Assembly (NCBI GenBank): GCA_900167895.1
Contig: FUZR01000002.1
Location: 558,001-622,000, forward strand
Reading direction: 5' to 3'
Length of the DNA: 64,000 bases
Source: Bacteroidales bacterium WCE2004
GTDB lineage: Bacteria; Bacteroidota; Bacteroidia; Bacteroidales; UBA932
The notes under the pieces: generated by a model
What the model was told of the DNA's origin: nothing
Databases searched by the model: none
Seen by the model: the letters and a program-made list of their open reading frames with translations, nothing else
Translations under genes and position numbers: made by a program
Shown: positions 17,476 through 26,245 of the stretch, in pieces
How the letters are laid out: every line of letters begins with the position of its first letter
How positions within the stretch are numbered: the stretch's first letter is position 1

Positions 17476-19284
17476 TTACTCGCCTTTCTCGAGTTTCTCC
17501 TTCAGAGCTGCAAGAGCGTCGATGTCGCCAAGGGTAGTCTTCTCGACGTTGGAGTTGACCTTCTTGACGGCCTTCTTGGTGTTCTCGGCCTCGCTGGCAG
17601 CGGCGCGCTCCTTGACCTCCTGGTAGGTACGCAGGTGGCTGAGGAGGATGCGGCGGGTGGAGCGACGGAGCTCGATCACCTTGAACGGGAGGGTCTCGCC
17701 GGCGACGGCCTGCTTGCCGTCCTCCTTGACGAGCTCGCGGTTGAACGCGAAGCCCTCGGCGTCACCCTCGAGGGTGATGTTGGCGCCCTTGTCGGTCGTG
17801 GAGGCGATGGTTCCCTCGACGACGGAACCGACCGGGAACTTGGCCTCGATCTCATCCCAAGGGTTCGGGACAAGCTGCTTGTGGCCGAGGCTGAGCTTGT
17901 GGTTCTGCTCGTCGAAGTCGAGGATCTGGACGTCGATCACGTCGCCGGCGGCGACCACCTCGGACGGGTGCTTGATCTTGTTCCAGCTCAGGTCGCTGAT
18001 GTGCACGAGGCCCTCGACACCGTCCTCCAGCTCGGCGAACACGCCGAAGTTGGTGATGTTGCGGACCGTAGCCTTCTGCTTGCTGCCGACAGGATATTTC
18101 TCGCGGATGCTCTCCCAGGGGTTCGGCATGAGCTGCTTCAGACCGAGGGAAATCTTGCGGGCCTCGCGGTCGATGGAAAGCACCTGGGCCTCCACCTCGT
18201 CACCGACCTTGAGGAACTCCTGAGCGGAGTGCAGGCGCGGGGACCAGGACATTTCGGACACGTGGACCAGACCCTCGACACCCGGCTCGATCTCGATGAA
18301 CGCACCGTAGTCGGCGATGAGGATGACCTTGCCCTTGACCTTGTCGCCCTCCTTGATGTTGGCGTCGAGGTTGTCCCAGGGGTGCGGGGTGAGCTGCTTC
18401 AGACCGAGCGCGATGCGCTTCTGCTGCTCGTTGAAGTCCAGGACGACGACCTTGATCTTCTCGTCCAGGGAGACGACCTCCTCGGGGTGGTTGACACGGC
18501 CCCAGGAGAGATCGGTGATGTGGATGAGACCGTCCACGCCGCCGAGGTCCACGAACACGCCGTAGTTGGTGATGTTCTTGACCACGCCTTCGAGGATCTG
18601 GCCCTTCTCCAGCTTGCTGATGAGCTCGGCACGCTTGGCTTCCTGCTCGGCCTCGAGGAGCGCCTTGTGGGAAACGACGACGTTGCGGAACTCCTGGTTG
18701 ATCTTGACGATCTTGCAGTCGATGTTCTGGTTGACGAACTGGTCGTAGTCGCGGATCGGCTTGATGTCGATCTGGCTGCCCGGCAGGAAGGCCTCGATGC
18801 CGAACACGTCGACGATCATACCGCCCTTCGTGCGGGTCTTGACGAAGCCCTTGACGATCTCGTCGTTCTCGAAAGCCTCGTTGACTCTATCCCAAGACTT
18901 GAGGGTACGGGCCTTGCGGTGGGAAAGCACCAGCTGGCCCTTCTTGTCCTCAGCGGACTCGACATACACTTCCACCTTGTCGCCGACCTTGATGTCGGGA
19001 TCATAGCGGAACTCGGACACGGGGATGACGCCCTCGCTCTTGCCGCCGATGGTGACGACGACCTCGCGCTTGGTGACGGCGGTCACCTCGCCCTCGACCA
19101 CGTCGTTCTCGACGACCTTGGAGAGGGTGGCGGCGTAAGCCTCCTCGATGGACTTCTTGTCGGTGTTGCCGTAGACATCACCGCCCTCGAAGGCATCCCA
19201 ATCGAAGTCCTCCGGCTTCACGGATGCGTTCATCCGGATAGCGGAAGCCTTGGTTTCTTTTACTTCATTCTTAATTTCTTCCAT
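17476..19284 (-). CDS. rpsA: 30S ribosomal protein S1
   Basis: S1 binds mRNA on the small subunit. The 602-residue protein shows tandem S1 (OB-fold) domains from about residue 50 to 560, recognisable by recurring G.V....YGAFVE/D..G.EGLVH.S segments, for example NYGVFVDLGGVDGLIHITD and DYGAFIEIEPGVEGLVHVSE. An acidic N-terminus precedes the first domain. In Bacteroidetes, S1 acts on mRNAs that mostly lack strong Shine-Dalgarno sequences, as seen across this window. The gene is divergent from recR and followed closely by rnz. Confidence 0.97.
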   Translation of the reverse strand: MEEIKNEVKETKASAIRMNASVKPEDFDWDAFEGGDVYGNTDKKSIEEAYAATLSKVVENDVVEGEVTAVTKREVVVTIGGKSEGVIPVSEFRYDPDIKVGDKVEVYVESAEDKKGQLVLSHRKARTLKSWDRVNEAFENDEIVKGFVKTRTKGGMIVDVFGIEAFLPGSQIDIKPIRDYDQFVNQNIDCKIVKINQEFRNVVVSHKALLEAEQEAKRAELISKLEKGQILEGVVKNITNYGVFVDLGGVDGLIHITDLSWGRVNHPEEVVSLDEKIKVVVLDFNEQQKRIALGLKQLTPHPWDNLDANIKEGDKVKGKVILIADYGAFIEIEPGVEGLVHVSEMSWSPRLHSAQEFLKVGDEVEAQVLSIDREARKISLGLKQLMPNPWESIREKYPVGSKQKATVRNITNFGVFAELEDGVEGLVHISDLSWNKIKHPSEVVAAGDVIDVQILDFDEQNHKLSLGHKQLVPNPWDEIEAKFPVGSVVEGTIASTTDKGANITLEGDAEGFAFNRELVKEDGKQAVAGETLPFKVIELRRSTRRILLSHLRTYQEVKERAAASEAENTKKAVKKVNSNVEKTTLGDIDALAALKEKLEKGE

Positions 19285-19362
19285 GTTGTGAAATAAAAAA
19301 CAAACTAGTAGTTAAACAATATTTACATCCCGCACGACCGGCAAAGCCGGAAAACGGGCCCG

Positions 19363-19370
19363 CAAAGTTA
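19363..19370 (-). promoter_or_regulatory. -7 box of rpsA
   Basis: TAACTTTG on the minus strand, about 80 bases before the rpsA ATG. It stands 21 bases from the divergent recR -7 box. Confidence 0.55.
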
Positions 19371-19391
19371 GCAAATATTTCTGATTTTCAC

Positions 19392-19399
19392 TACCTTTG
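19392..19399 (+). promoter_or_regulatory. -7 box of recR
   Basis: TACCTTTG on the plus strand, 19 bases before the recR ATG at 19419. Confidence 0.55.
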
Positions 19400-19418
19400 C
19401 ATACCAGTTTTGCAAAAA

Positions 19419-20090
19419 ATGTATTCTACCGAGAAATATCCTTCCCAGGTCCTCCAGGAGGCCGTCGAGGCCATCGGCTCGCTGCCGGGCGTCGGCTCGC
19501 GCAGCGCCCTGCGCCTCGCCCTGCACCTGCTGGGCCAGCCCGCCGACAGCGTCCACCGTTTCGCGGCCGCCATCAACCGCCTGGCCGACGACGTGCACTA
19601 TTGCCATATCTGCCAGATGGTCGCGGACGCGGACACCTGCTCGATCTGCGCCGACCGCACGCGCGACGCCCGCACCATCTGCGTGGTGGAGAGCGTGCGC
19701 GATGTGATGAGCATCGAGGCCACGGGCCAGTACCGCGGCGTCTATCACGTCCTGGGCGGCATCATCTCCCCCATCGACGGCGTCGGCCCGTCCGACCTGC
19801 ACATCCGGGAGCTGGTGGAGCGCATCGACCGCATCCACGAGGAGGACGCCGCCACGGCCGACCTGCCGGGCGGCGGCGACCTGCCCGCCGGCGAGCTCGA
19901 AGTCATCCTCGCGCTGAGCGGCGACGTGGAGGGCGAGACGACGGCGCTCTACATCTACCGGCAGATCGAGGGCAAGGGCGCGAAGGTCTCCACGCTGGCC
20001 CGCGGCCTCGGCTTCGGCGACGACCTCGAGTACGCCGACGCCCTCACGCTCGGCCGCTCGCTGACCGGCCGGCAGCCGTTCCGGCCCTGA
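19419..20090 (+). CDS. recR: Recombination protein RecR
   Basis: RecR acts with RecF and RecO to load RecA at gapped DNA. The 223-residue product has the N-terminal helix-hairpin-helix (GSLPGVGSRSALRLALHL), a four-cysteine zinc finger (C62, C65, C74, C77 in CHICQMVADADTCSIC), a Toprim domain (CVVESVRDVMSIEATGQYRGVYHVLGG, about 89-170) and the usual ARGLGFGDDLEYADALTLGRSL tail. The ATG at 19419 is chosen over an in-frame TTG at 19410 because it gives the family N-terminus. A terminator lies about 135 bases downstream. Confidence 0.95.
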   Translation: MYSTEKYPSQVLQEAVEAIGSLPGVGSRSALRLALHLLGQPADSVHRFAAAINRLADDVHYCHICQMVADADTCSICADRTRDARTICVVESVRDVMSIEATGQYRGVYHVLGGIISPIDGVGPSDLHIRELVERIDRIHEEDAATADLPGGGDLPAGELEVILALSGDVEGETTALYIYRQIEGKGAKVSTLARGLGFGDDLEYADALTLGRSLTGRQPFRP

Positions 20091-20224
20091 CGCCGGGGCG
20101 TGAACCAAAATCAAACGACTCCTCTCCAAAAATGGACGTCCGCACCTTCGCGGAGACGCCGGATGAAGGGAAGTTGAAAAGGAATTGAACCAAAAACGAA
20201 AAGACCCACGTGTCTTGTATACTG

Positions 20225-20252
20225 CCCCGCGGTGACTCCCGCGGGGTTTTTT
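20225..20252 (+). terminator. Rho-independent terminator downstream of recR
   Basis: CCCCGCGG (20225-20232), loop TGACTC, CCGCGGGG (20239-20246), then six T. The remaining gap to 20407 holds only the promoter of the second SusC gene. Confidence 0.85.
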
Positions 20253-20339
20253 CTGTTTGCGAAGTTTTGCCCTGTAATCAGTGACTTGCAATTGCATCGT
20301 TTTGAAAAAAGATTGAAAAAGAGCCCGGCCTTTATTTCA

Positions 20340-20347
20340 TACTTTTG
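20340..20347 (+). promoter_or_regulatory. -7 box of the second SusC gene
   Basis: TACTTTTG on the plus strand, about 60 bases before the ATG at 20408. It also rules out an in-frame upstream start at 20345. Confidence 0.5.
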
Positions 20348-20407
20348 TCTGCACACAGATTAAGCGCACAACCAATCATTATAACCAACATTATTAAACC
20401 CATTTTT

Positions 20408-23400
20408 ATGACAAGCAAACTCTTCCAGAGAGTGGCGGCCGTCGTCCTGATGTCCGTCATGTGCCTGATTGGGACGGCGGCCTTCGGCCAGAACCGCTCC
20501 ATCAGCGGAACGGTTGTCGACGACACCAAGCTCCCCGTCATCGGAGCTTCGGTCATGGTCGTCGGGAACAATGCCATCGGAACTGTCACGGATGCCGACG
20601 GAGCTTTCTCCCTCAGCGTCCCCGCAGGCGCGAGCATCGTCGTCTCCTGCATCGGCTACAGTTCGCAGACCCTGCCCGTCGGGCAGGAAAGCGTGTTCAA
20701 CATCGTCCTTAAAGAGGACGCCGAGTTCCTCGAGGAGACCGTCGTCATCGGCTACGGTACCCAGAAGAAGAAGCTCCTGACCGGCTCCACGATCAACATT
20801 TCCGGAGACGACATCCAGAAGCAGAACACCACCAACGCGCTCGGCGCCCTCTACAGCTCCGTGCCCGGCGTCAACATCGTGCAGTCCAGCGGTCTGCCGG
20901 GCGCTGAATACTCCATCACCGTCCGCGGCCTCGGTACCACCGGCTCCGCCAGCCCGCTCGTCGTCATCGACGGCGTCGCCGGCGGCCACCTGGAAGACCT
21001 CAGCCCCTCCGACATCGAATCCATCGACATCCTCAAGGATGCCGCCTCCGCCGCCATCTACGGCGCCCGCGCCGCCAACGGCGTCGTCCTCGTGACCACG
21101 CGCCAGGGCAAGACCGGCGAGAAGAAGGCGACCGTCACCTTCGACTCCTACATCGGTTTCCAGCAGCCCAACACCAACGGCGTGAAGGTCGTCTCCGCCT
21201 CGGACTACCTCGACCTCGTCGACCGCGAATACCTCGCCAAGGGCACCATCCGCGAGGGCCAGCACTACTATGACATCGACGCCTTGATGCCCAAGCAGAA
21301 GGAGTGGATGGAGAAAGGCCTGTGGAACGGTACCGACTGGTTCAACTCCTCCATCAACCACAATGCCCCGACCAACAACCTGTCGGTGGGCGTGAGCGGT
21401 GGCAGCGACGCTGTCCGCTACTCTTTCAGCTTCTCCAAGGCTTATCAGGAAGGCACCCTGGGCGTCCCCAAGCCCACTTACTACGACAGAACGACCGCCC
21501 GTGCCAACACGGAGTTCACCATCCTCAAGAAGAACAACCGCGACATCATCAAGGTCGGCGAGAACGTGACCGTCTCCCTGACGAGCTCCCGCGGCATGAC
21601 CGTCGCCGGCCGCGGCGGCGATGTCCACAACATGCTCATCAAGTCCCCGCTCCTCCCGGCCTACGACCTGGACGGCTCGTTCTATACCTATCAGGACCAG
21701 CTCCGCGACAGCTGGTTCGTCAAGGACGACGAAGTCAACATCCTGGAGCAGCGCGACCTGGACGAGAAAGAGGGCAAGAACGTCCGCGTCCAGGGCAACG
21801 TCTACCTGGAGGTCAACCCGATCAAGGAGCTCAAGATCCGCTCCGCCTTCGGCTTCCGCGGCTACACGGAGTTCAAGCGCGAATACACGCCCGAGTATCA
21901 GCTCTCGGCCACGACCTACAGGGAATATGACACCGTGAAGGAGAGCGCCAGCATCTCCTCCAGCTGGACCTGGGAGACGACGGCCAACTACAAGAAGACC
22001 TTCGCCAACGACCATACCATCGAGGCCCTCCTCGGTACTTCCGTCGAGGCGAGGGGCTGGGGCATCAGCCTCGACGGCACCCGTTCCAATACCAGCCGCC
22101 ACACCTGGGATTCCGCCAACCTCACCTACGTCGAGGGCGCCCTCACGGCCGACCAGCACGCCAGTATGGGCGGCGACAACACGGTCCCCTACAACGAACT
22201 CATTTCCGCCTTCGGCCGTATCAACTACAGCTACAAGGATAAATATATGGTTACGGTCATCGTCCGCCGCGACGGTTCCTGCAACTTCGACACGGATTAC
22301 AGATGGGGCACCTACCCGTCCGTTTCCGCCGGCTGGATCGTTACTTCCGAGCCCTGGATGCGTCCTTTCAAGAACTGGCTCAACTACTTCAAGATCCGCG
22401 GAAGCTGGGGACAGAACGGTAACTGCCGCATCGACAACTTCCAGTACAACAGTACCATCTCGCTGAACGGCTTCTACGACTTCACCTACGACCAGCAGTC
22501 GCCCGTCATCGCCGCTTATCCGGACAACATCGCCACCAAAGACCTCACCTGGGAGACCTCCGAGCAGACGGCCATCGGCTTCGATTCCCGCTTCTTCAAG
22601 AGCCGCCTGGGCGTCATCTTCGACTGGTACGTCAAGGACACCAAGGACTGGCTGGTCACGCCGCCGGTTGCGGGTATCGAAGGCGCCAACGCTTCTTCCA
22701 AGAACGGCGGTGCCGTCCGCAACGCCGGCGTCGAGCTCAGCTTCACCTGGAACGACCAGATCGGCGACCTCCGCTACAACATCGGCCTCAACGGCTCCTA
22801 CAACAAGAACACCGTCCTCTACATCAACAACAGCGACGGTATCATCCACGGTGACGCCAAGATCCTCTCCGAGAACGTGCGCAACGGCGACGGCTACCGC
22901 GCCGAGCCGGGCAAGCCGATCGGTTACTTCATCGGTATCGCCAGCGAGGGCATCTTCCAGAACCAGGCCCAGATCGACGCCTACAACGCCAAGGGCTACG
23001 CCTTCATGAACGGTTACGAGCAGGCCCAGCCGGGCGACGTGATCTGGATCGACCAGAACGGCGACGGCAAGTACGACGAGCTCGACTGCGTCGAGATCGG
23101 CAACCCGCATCCGGACTTCACGATGGGCTTCAACATCGGTCTCCAGTGGAAGGGCTTCGACCTCAGCATCAACGGTTCCGGCGCCTTCGGCCAGCAGGTG
23201 ATGCAGAGCTACCGCCAGTTCGCCCAGCAGGACCTCGAAGGCTTCACCAACAACTTCGTCAACCGTCTGTGGACGGGCGAAGGCACCACCAACAAGTTCC
23301 CGCGCTTCTCCGACGGTTCGCACAACAACTTCAAGTGCAACGGTTACAACAGCGACATCTGGGCCCAGAACGCCGACTATGTCAAGATCCGCAACATCAC

Positions 23401-23617
23401 CTTCGGCTATGACCTCAAGAAGGCCATCAAGAAGCTCCCGTTCCAGTCCTTCCGCGTCTTCGTGACCGGACAGAACCTCTTCACGATCACCGGATACGAC
23501 GGCATGGATCCGGAAGTGGGCACCGGCGTCCCGCGTGTCAGCTGGACCTCCGGCATCGACACCGGTTACTATCCTTCCCCCAAGGTTTACATGGCCGGCG
23601 TCAGCATCAAATTCTAA
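20408..23617 (+). CDS. SusC/RagA-type TonB-linked outer membrane transporter
   Basis: This second SusC-type importer has 1069 residues: a signal peptide (MTSKLFQRVAAVVLMSVM..., ends AAFGQ), the N-terminal regulatory-like domain (ISGTVVDDTKLPVIGASV), a plug beginning at ETVVIGYGTQKKK with DIESIDILKDAASAA and YGARAANGVVLVTTRQG, and a long beta barrel ending VYMAGVSIKF. The start is set at 20408 because it begins the signal peptide and lies downstream of the -7 box. A SusD gene follows after 12 bases. No glycosidase is adjacent, so the ligand could be a glycan, a peptide or a glycoconjugate. Confidence 0.95.
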   Translation: MTSKLFQRVAAVVLMSVMCLIGTAAFGQNRSISGTVVDDTKLPVIGASVMVVGNNAIGTVTDADGAFSLSVPAGASIVVSCIGYSSQTLPVGQESVFNIVLKEDAEFLEETVVIGYGTQKKKLLTGSTINISGDDIQKQNTTNALGALYSSVPGVNIVQSSGLPGAEYSITVRGLGTTGSASPLVVIDGVAGGHLEDLSPSDIESIDILKDAASAAIYGARAANGVVLVTTRQGKTGEKKATVTFDSYIGFQQPNTNGVKVVSASDYLDLVDREYLAKGTIREGQHYYDIDALMPKQKEWMEKGLWNGTDWFNSSINHNAPTNNLSVGVSGGSDAVRYSFSFSKAYQEGTLGVPKPTYYDRTTARANTEFTILKKNNRDIIKVGENVTVSLTSSRGMTVAGRGGDVHNMLIKSPLLPAYDLDGSFYTYQDQLRDSWFVKDDEVNILEQRDLDEKEGKNVRVQGNVYLEVNPIKELKIRSAFGFRGYTEFKREYTPEYQLSATTYREYDTVKESASISSSWTWETTANYKKTFANDHTIEALLGTSVEARGWGISLDGTRSNTSRHTWDSANLTYVEGALTADQHASMGGDNTVPYNELISAFGRINYSYKDKYMVTVIVRRDGSCNFDTDYRWGTYPSVSAGWIVTSEPWMRPFKNWLNYFKIRGSWGQNGNCRIDNFQYNSTISLNGFYDFTYDQQSPVIAAYPDNIATKDLTWETSEQTAIGFDSRFFKSRLGVIFDWYVKDTKDWLVTPPVAGIEGANASSKNGGAVRNAGVELSFTWNDQIGDLRYNIGLNGSYNKNTVLYINNSDGIIHGDAKILSENVRNGDGYRAEPGKPIGYFIGIASEGIFQNQAQIDAYNAKGYAFMNGYEQAQPGDVIWIDQNGDGKYDELDCVEIGNPHPDFTMGFNIGLQWKGFDLSINGSGAFGQQVMQSYRQFAQQDLEGFTNNFVNRLWTGEGTTNKFPRFSDGSHNNFKCNGYNSDIWAQNADYVKIRNITFGYDLKKAIKKLPFQSFRVFVTGQNLFTITGYDGMDPEVGTGVPRVSWTSGIDTGYYPSPKVYMAGVSIKF

Positions 23618-23629
23618 TCCCGCAAGAAC

Positions 23630-25468
23630 ATGAAAAAGATATTACTTTCCCTGGTTGCATGTCTGATGGTCTTCTCCGGTTGCGACAAGATCAACAGCCT
23701 GCTCGACACGACGAACTACAAGAAACCGGACACGTCCTCCTTCCCGCAGACCGAGAAGGACGCCGAGCAGCTGGTCAATTCGGCCTACTACTCGATGTTC
23801 ACCTTCTATACCGGAAGCATCTTCCGCATCACCCTGTTCCGGCACATGATCGCCAGCGACGACCTCTACGGACACGGTTCCGAGTCCTCCACGGAGACTT
23901 CGGCCGCCGACCGTCTGCTCGAGATCTCCGGCGACGAGAACAACTCCACCTGGGGCAGCTATTATAAGGGTATCCACCGCTGCAACTACGCCCTCGAGGC
24001 CATCGAGGCGATGGACGACGCCCTCTTCACGGGTGACAACAAGAACTGGTACCTGGGCCAGGCGCACTTCATGCGCGCCTTCTTCCTCTGGATCATGGCC
24101 GACCGGCACGAGACCTTCCCGCTGACGCTTTCCTTCCACGTGGAGAATACGCCCAACGCTACCGTGGACGAGATCTACGCGGCCATCGCCGACGACCTGC
24201 TCAAGGCCATCGAGCTCATCCCCGCGAGATACGGTTATTCCCGGGAGAACAACCAGGCCGGCCGTGCGACGAAGTATGCCGCCGAGGCGCTCCTGGGCCG
24301 CGTGTGGCTGTTCTACACGGGCTTCTACAAGAAGGACAGCATGGCCGGCATCACCAAATCCCAGGTGATCAGCTACCTGGAGGACTGCGCCAACACCAGC
24401 GTCTCCCATTTCGACCTGGAGGACGACCCGCGCGAGATCTGGGGCTACACCAACGAGTACTCCAGCGGCCTCGCCTACGGCGCCGACTTCGACACCTACG
24501 TCAGCCGCGAAGGCCTCCGCTGGGTGGGCAACCACAGCAAGGAGACCGTCTGGGGCGTCCACTTCCCGTTCAACACCCCGACCAACACCCAGGCTTACAA
24601 CCGCCTCGGCGAGTGGCTCGGCATGCGCAACGCCGCCAAGACGACCAACAAGGACATCTATCCTTATTCCGCCGAGTCCAACGGCAATGCCTCCGTCAAC
24701 CCCAACATGGTCAAGGAGTGGTATGAGGATCCGGACTACGGCCCGGCCGACAAGCGCTTCTACGGCTCCTTCCTGGCCACCAACCAGGCTTCCATCGAGA
24801 AGGCTTATCCCTGGTTCAAGGACGGCTACGTGGAACTCCCCAACTTCAAGGGCGACAACAACAAGGAGGTCGAGCGTACGCTCTTCTATCCCAAGAAGTA
24901 CGTCATGACCGCCTGCTACACCGACGGCAGCAAGACCAGCATGTACAAGAACTTCTTCCATGCCATCAACAGCGCCATCAGCAACAGCAAGAGCGGCAAC
25001 AAGAACGACGCCATCTACATCCGCTTCGCGGACGTGCTCCTGATGCTCGACGAGCTGAAGGGCACCGTGGAAGGCATGAACGCCCTCCGCGCCCGCGCCG
25101 GTCTGAAGCCGTACACCTCCTACTCTTTCGAGAAGCTCCAGAAGGAGCGCCGCTATGAGTTCGCCTTCGAAGGCATCCGCTTCGACGACCTCCGCCGCTG
25201 GTATCCCGACACGGCCGGTGAGATCATCGAGAAGAACCAGGATGGCGGCTACATCGAGTTCAAGGGCAACGTCGTCCCGGACGGCTACCGCGAGATGCCG
25301 GGCAGATCCTTCTCCCAGCGCTACGCCCAGACGCACGGTTTCTGGATGGTCCCGATGAGCCAGATCACGCTCCAGGAAGGCATGCTCAAGCAGCACGCCG
25401 GCTTCGAGGAGGGCGACAACTGGATCTTCACCAACGGTGACCTCCCCTACTATGATGCTATCAAGTAA
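23630..25468 (+). CDS. SusD/RagB-type nutrient-binding lipoprotein
   Basis: This is the partner of the preceding SusC, 612 residues with a lipoprotein signal (LMVFSGC, C18). It shows the SusD N-terminal helical region (EKDAEQLVNSAYY), TPR-like helices (FMRAFFLWIMADRHETFPL, RATKYAAEALLGRVWL) and the C-terminal signature with IRFADVLLMLDE and FEKLQKERRYEFAFEGIRF. It ends 23 bases before a strong terminator, so this locus is a simple two-gene transporter unit. Confidence 0.95.
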   Translation: MKKILLSLVACLMVFSGCDKINSLLDTTNYKKPDTSSFPQTEKDAEQLVNSAYYSMFTFYTGSIFRITLFRHMIASDDLYGHGSESSTETSAADRLLEISGDENNSTWGSYYKGIHRCNYALEAIEAMDDALFTGDNKNWYLGQAHFMRAFFLWIMADRHETFPLTLSFHVENTPNATVDEIYAAIADDLLKAIELIPARYGYSRENNQAGRATKYAAEALLGRVWLFYTGFYKKDSMAGITKSQVISYLEDCANTSVSHFDLEDDPREIWGYTNEYSSGLAYGADFDTYVSREGLRWVGNHSKETVWGVHFPFNTPTNTQAYNRLGEWLGMRNAAKTTNKDIYPYSAESNGNASVNPNMVKEWYEDPDYGPADKRFYGSFLATNQASIEKAYPWFKDGYVELPNFKGDNNKEVERTLFYPKKYVMTACYTDGSKTSMYKNFFHAINSAISNSKSGNKNDAIYIRFADVLLMLDELKGTVEGMNALRARAGLKPYTSYSFEKLQKERRYEFAFEGIRFDDLRRWYPDTAGEIIEKNQDGGYIEFKGNVVPDGYREMPGRSFSQRYAQTHGFWMVPMSQITLQEGMLKQHAGFEEGDNWIFTNGDLPYYDAIK

Positions 25469-25491
25469 CCAGTCACAACTATAGTTAACCG

Positions 25492-25524
25492 GGGCGTCCG
25501 CAATCCTTTGCGGGCGCCCTTTTT
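25492..25524 (+). terminator. Rho-independent terminator of the second SusC/SusD unit
   Basis: GGGCGTCCGCAA (25492-25503) pairs with TTGCGGGCGCCC (25508-25519) over 12 bp with one G-T wobble, followed by TTTTTC. Confidence 0.85.
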
Positions 25525-25542
25525 CTTTTCCGGGAAAAAGGA

Positions 25543-26091
25543 TTACAACAGGACGCTGACGCCGATGGCAAGCAGCACGAGGCCGCCGGCGATCTCGGCC
25601 CAGCGGCCGAAGCGTGCGCCGATGGCGCTTCCGCCGCGCAAGCCGACGGTCACGGTCAGGGCTGTGACTGCGAAAACGGCCACGAGCAGCGGCAGGAAGC
25701 CATTCCAGGTCACGCCCTCCAGCGACTGCGCCGCGCCCAGGGCGAGCGCGTCGATGCTCGTCGCGACGCCGCCGATCAGGATGTTGCGCCAGCTGCTGAG
25801 GTCGCGGATCTCCTCCGCGCCCCGGATGCCTTCGAGAAGCATCGAGCCGCCGATGTAGAGCAGCAGCAGGAAAGCGAGAACGTGGGAAATCTTCTCGACC
25901 AGGCCGACGAAGAGGTGTCCGAAGGCCCAGCCGGCCAGCAGCAGGCCGGCTTGGATCACGGCGAAGGCCAGCGCCACGCCGAGCACCGGCCGCCAGCGGA
26001 CGTTGTCCAGAGTCACGCCCGAGCAGAGCGAGACGGCCAGGCAGTCCGCGCAAAGCGAGACCGCGAGAAGGATTGCTTCAAGAATTGCCAT
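25543..26091 (-). CDS. mntP: MntP-type manganese efflux pump
   Basis: MntP (DUF204) proteins export Mn2+ across the inner membrane. The 182-residue product is almost entirely hydrophobic with about six helices. It has the twofold pseudo-repeat marked by acidic motifs in LAVSLCADCLAVSLC near the N-terminus and GGVATSIDALALGAA in the second half. The classic first motif is SxDAFAVS; here the matching stretch reads SLCADCLAVS, a slight departure. The ATG at 26091 is preferred over an upstream in-frame start because it gives the family N-terminus. The start codon lies inside a 9-bp inverted repeat, which may be regulatory. Confidence 0.8.
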   Translation of the reverse strand: MAILEAILLAVSLCADCLAVSLCSGVTLDNVRWRPVLGVALAFAVIQAGLLLAGWAFGHLFVGLVEKISHVLAFLLLLYIGGSMLLEGIRGAEEIRDLSSWRNILIGGVATSIDALALGAAQSLEGVTWNGFLPLLVAVFAVTALTVTVGLRGGSAIGARFGRWAEIAGGLVLLAIGVSVLL

Positions 26092-26109
26092 TTTTTGATG
26101 AAAAATGGC
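26087..26109. promoter_or_regulatory. Palindrome covering the mntP start codon
   Basis: GCCATTTTT (26087-26095) and AAAAATGGC (26101-26109) form perfect 9-bp arms around five bases. The mntP ATG (26091-26089) is inside one arm and the -7 box (26112-26119) is two bases beyond the other. It could be an operator or an mRNA hairpin hiding the start codon. Confidence 0.45.
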
Positions 26110-26111
26110 CA

Positions 26112-26119
26112 CAAAAATA
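26112..26119 (-). promoter_or_regulatory. -7 box of mntP
   Basis: TATTTTTG on the minus strand, 20 bases before the mntP ATG. Confidence 0.45.
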
Positions 26120-26152
26120 GAAATTAAACATTCAAATATCAATTATTCTTTC

Positions 26153-26160
26153 TACTTTTG
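26153..26160 (+). promoter_or_regulatory. -7 box of corA
   Basis: TACTTTTG on the plus strand, 85 bases before the corA ATG. Confidence 0.5.
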
Positions 26161-26245
26161 CAGGCTCGCTTCTCCGTAGTGCGAGCTATCCCGTAAGTTT
26201 AACCCCCTTCCGACAAGTGCGCCGGGACCAACATGGAAGGAAGAG
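26161..26245 (+). promoter_or_regulatory. Structured 5' leader of corA
   Basis: The leader can fold into two stems. GGCTCGC (26163-26169) pairs with GCGAGCT (26181-26187), and CCTTCC (26206-26211) pairs with GGAAGG (26235-26240), just before the ATG. The second stem would include the purine-rich bases in front of the start codon. I cannot match it to a known riboswitch class. Confidence 0.35.

Noticed and set aside
20360..23323. Nearly 1000-codon antisense frame opposite the second SusC gene
   Set aside because: Same GC-driven shadow; product has no domain-like features.
23642..26053. Long minus-strand frame covering the second SusD gene and mntP region
   Set aside because: It runs antisense through the certain SusD gene and its terminator and overlaps mntP in another frame; Arg/Gly/Ala-rich shadow.
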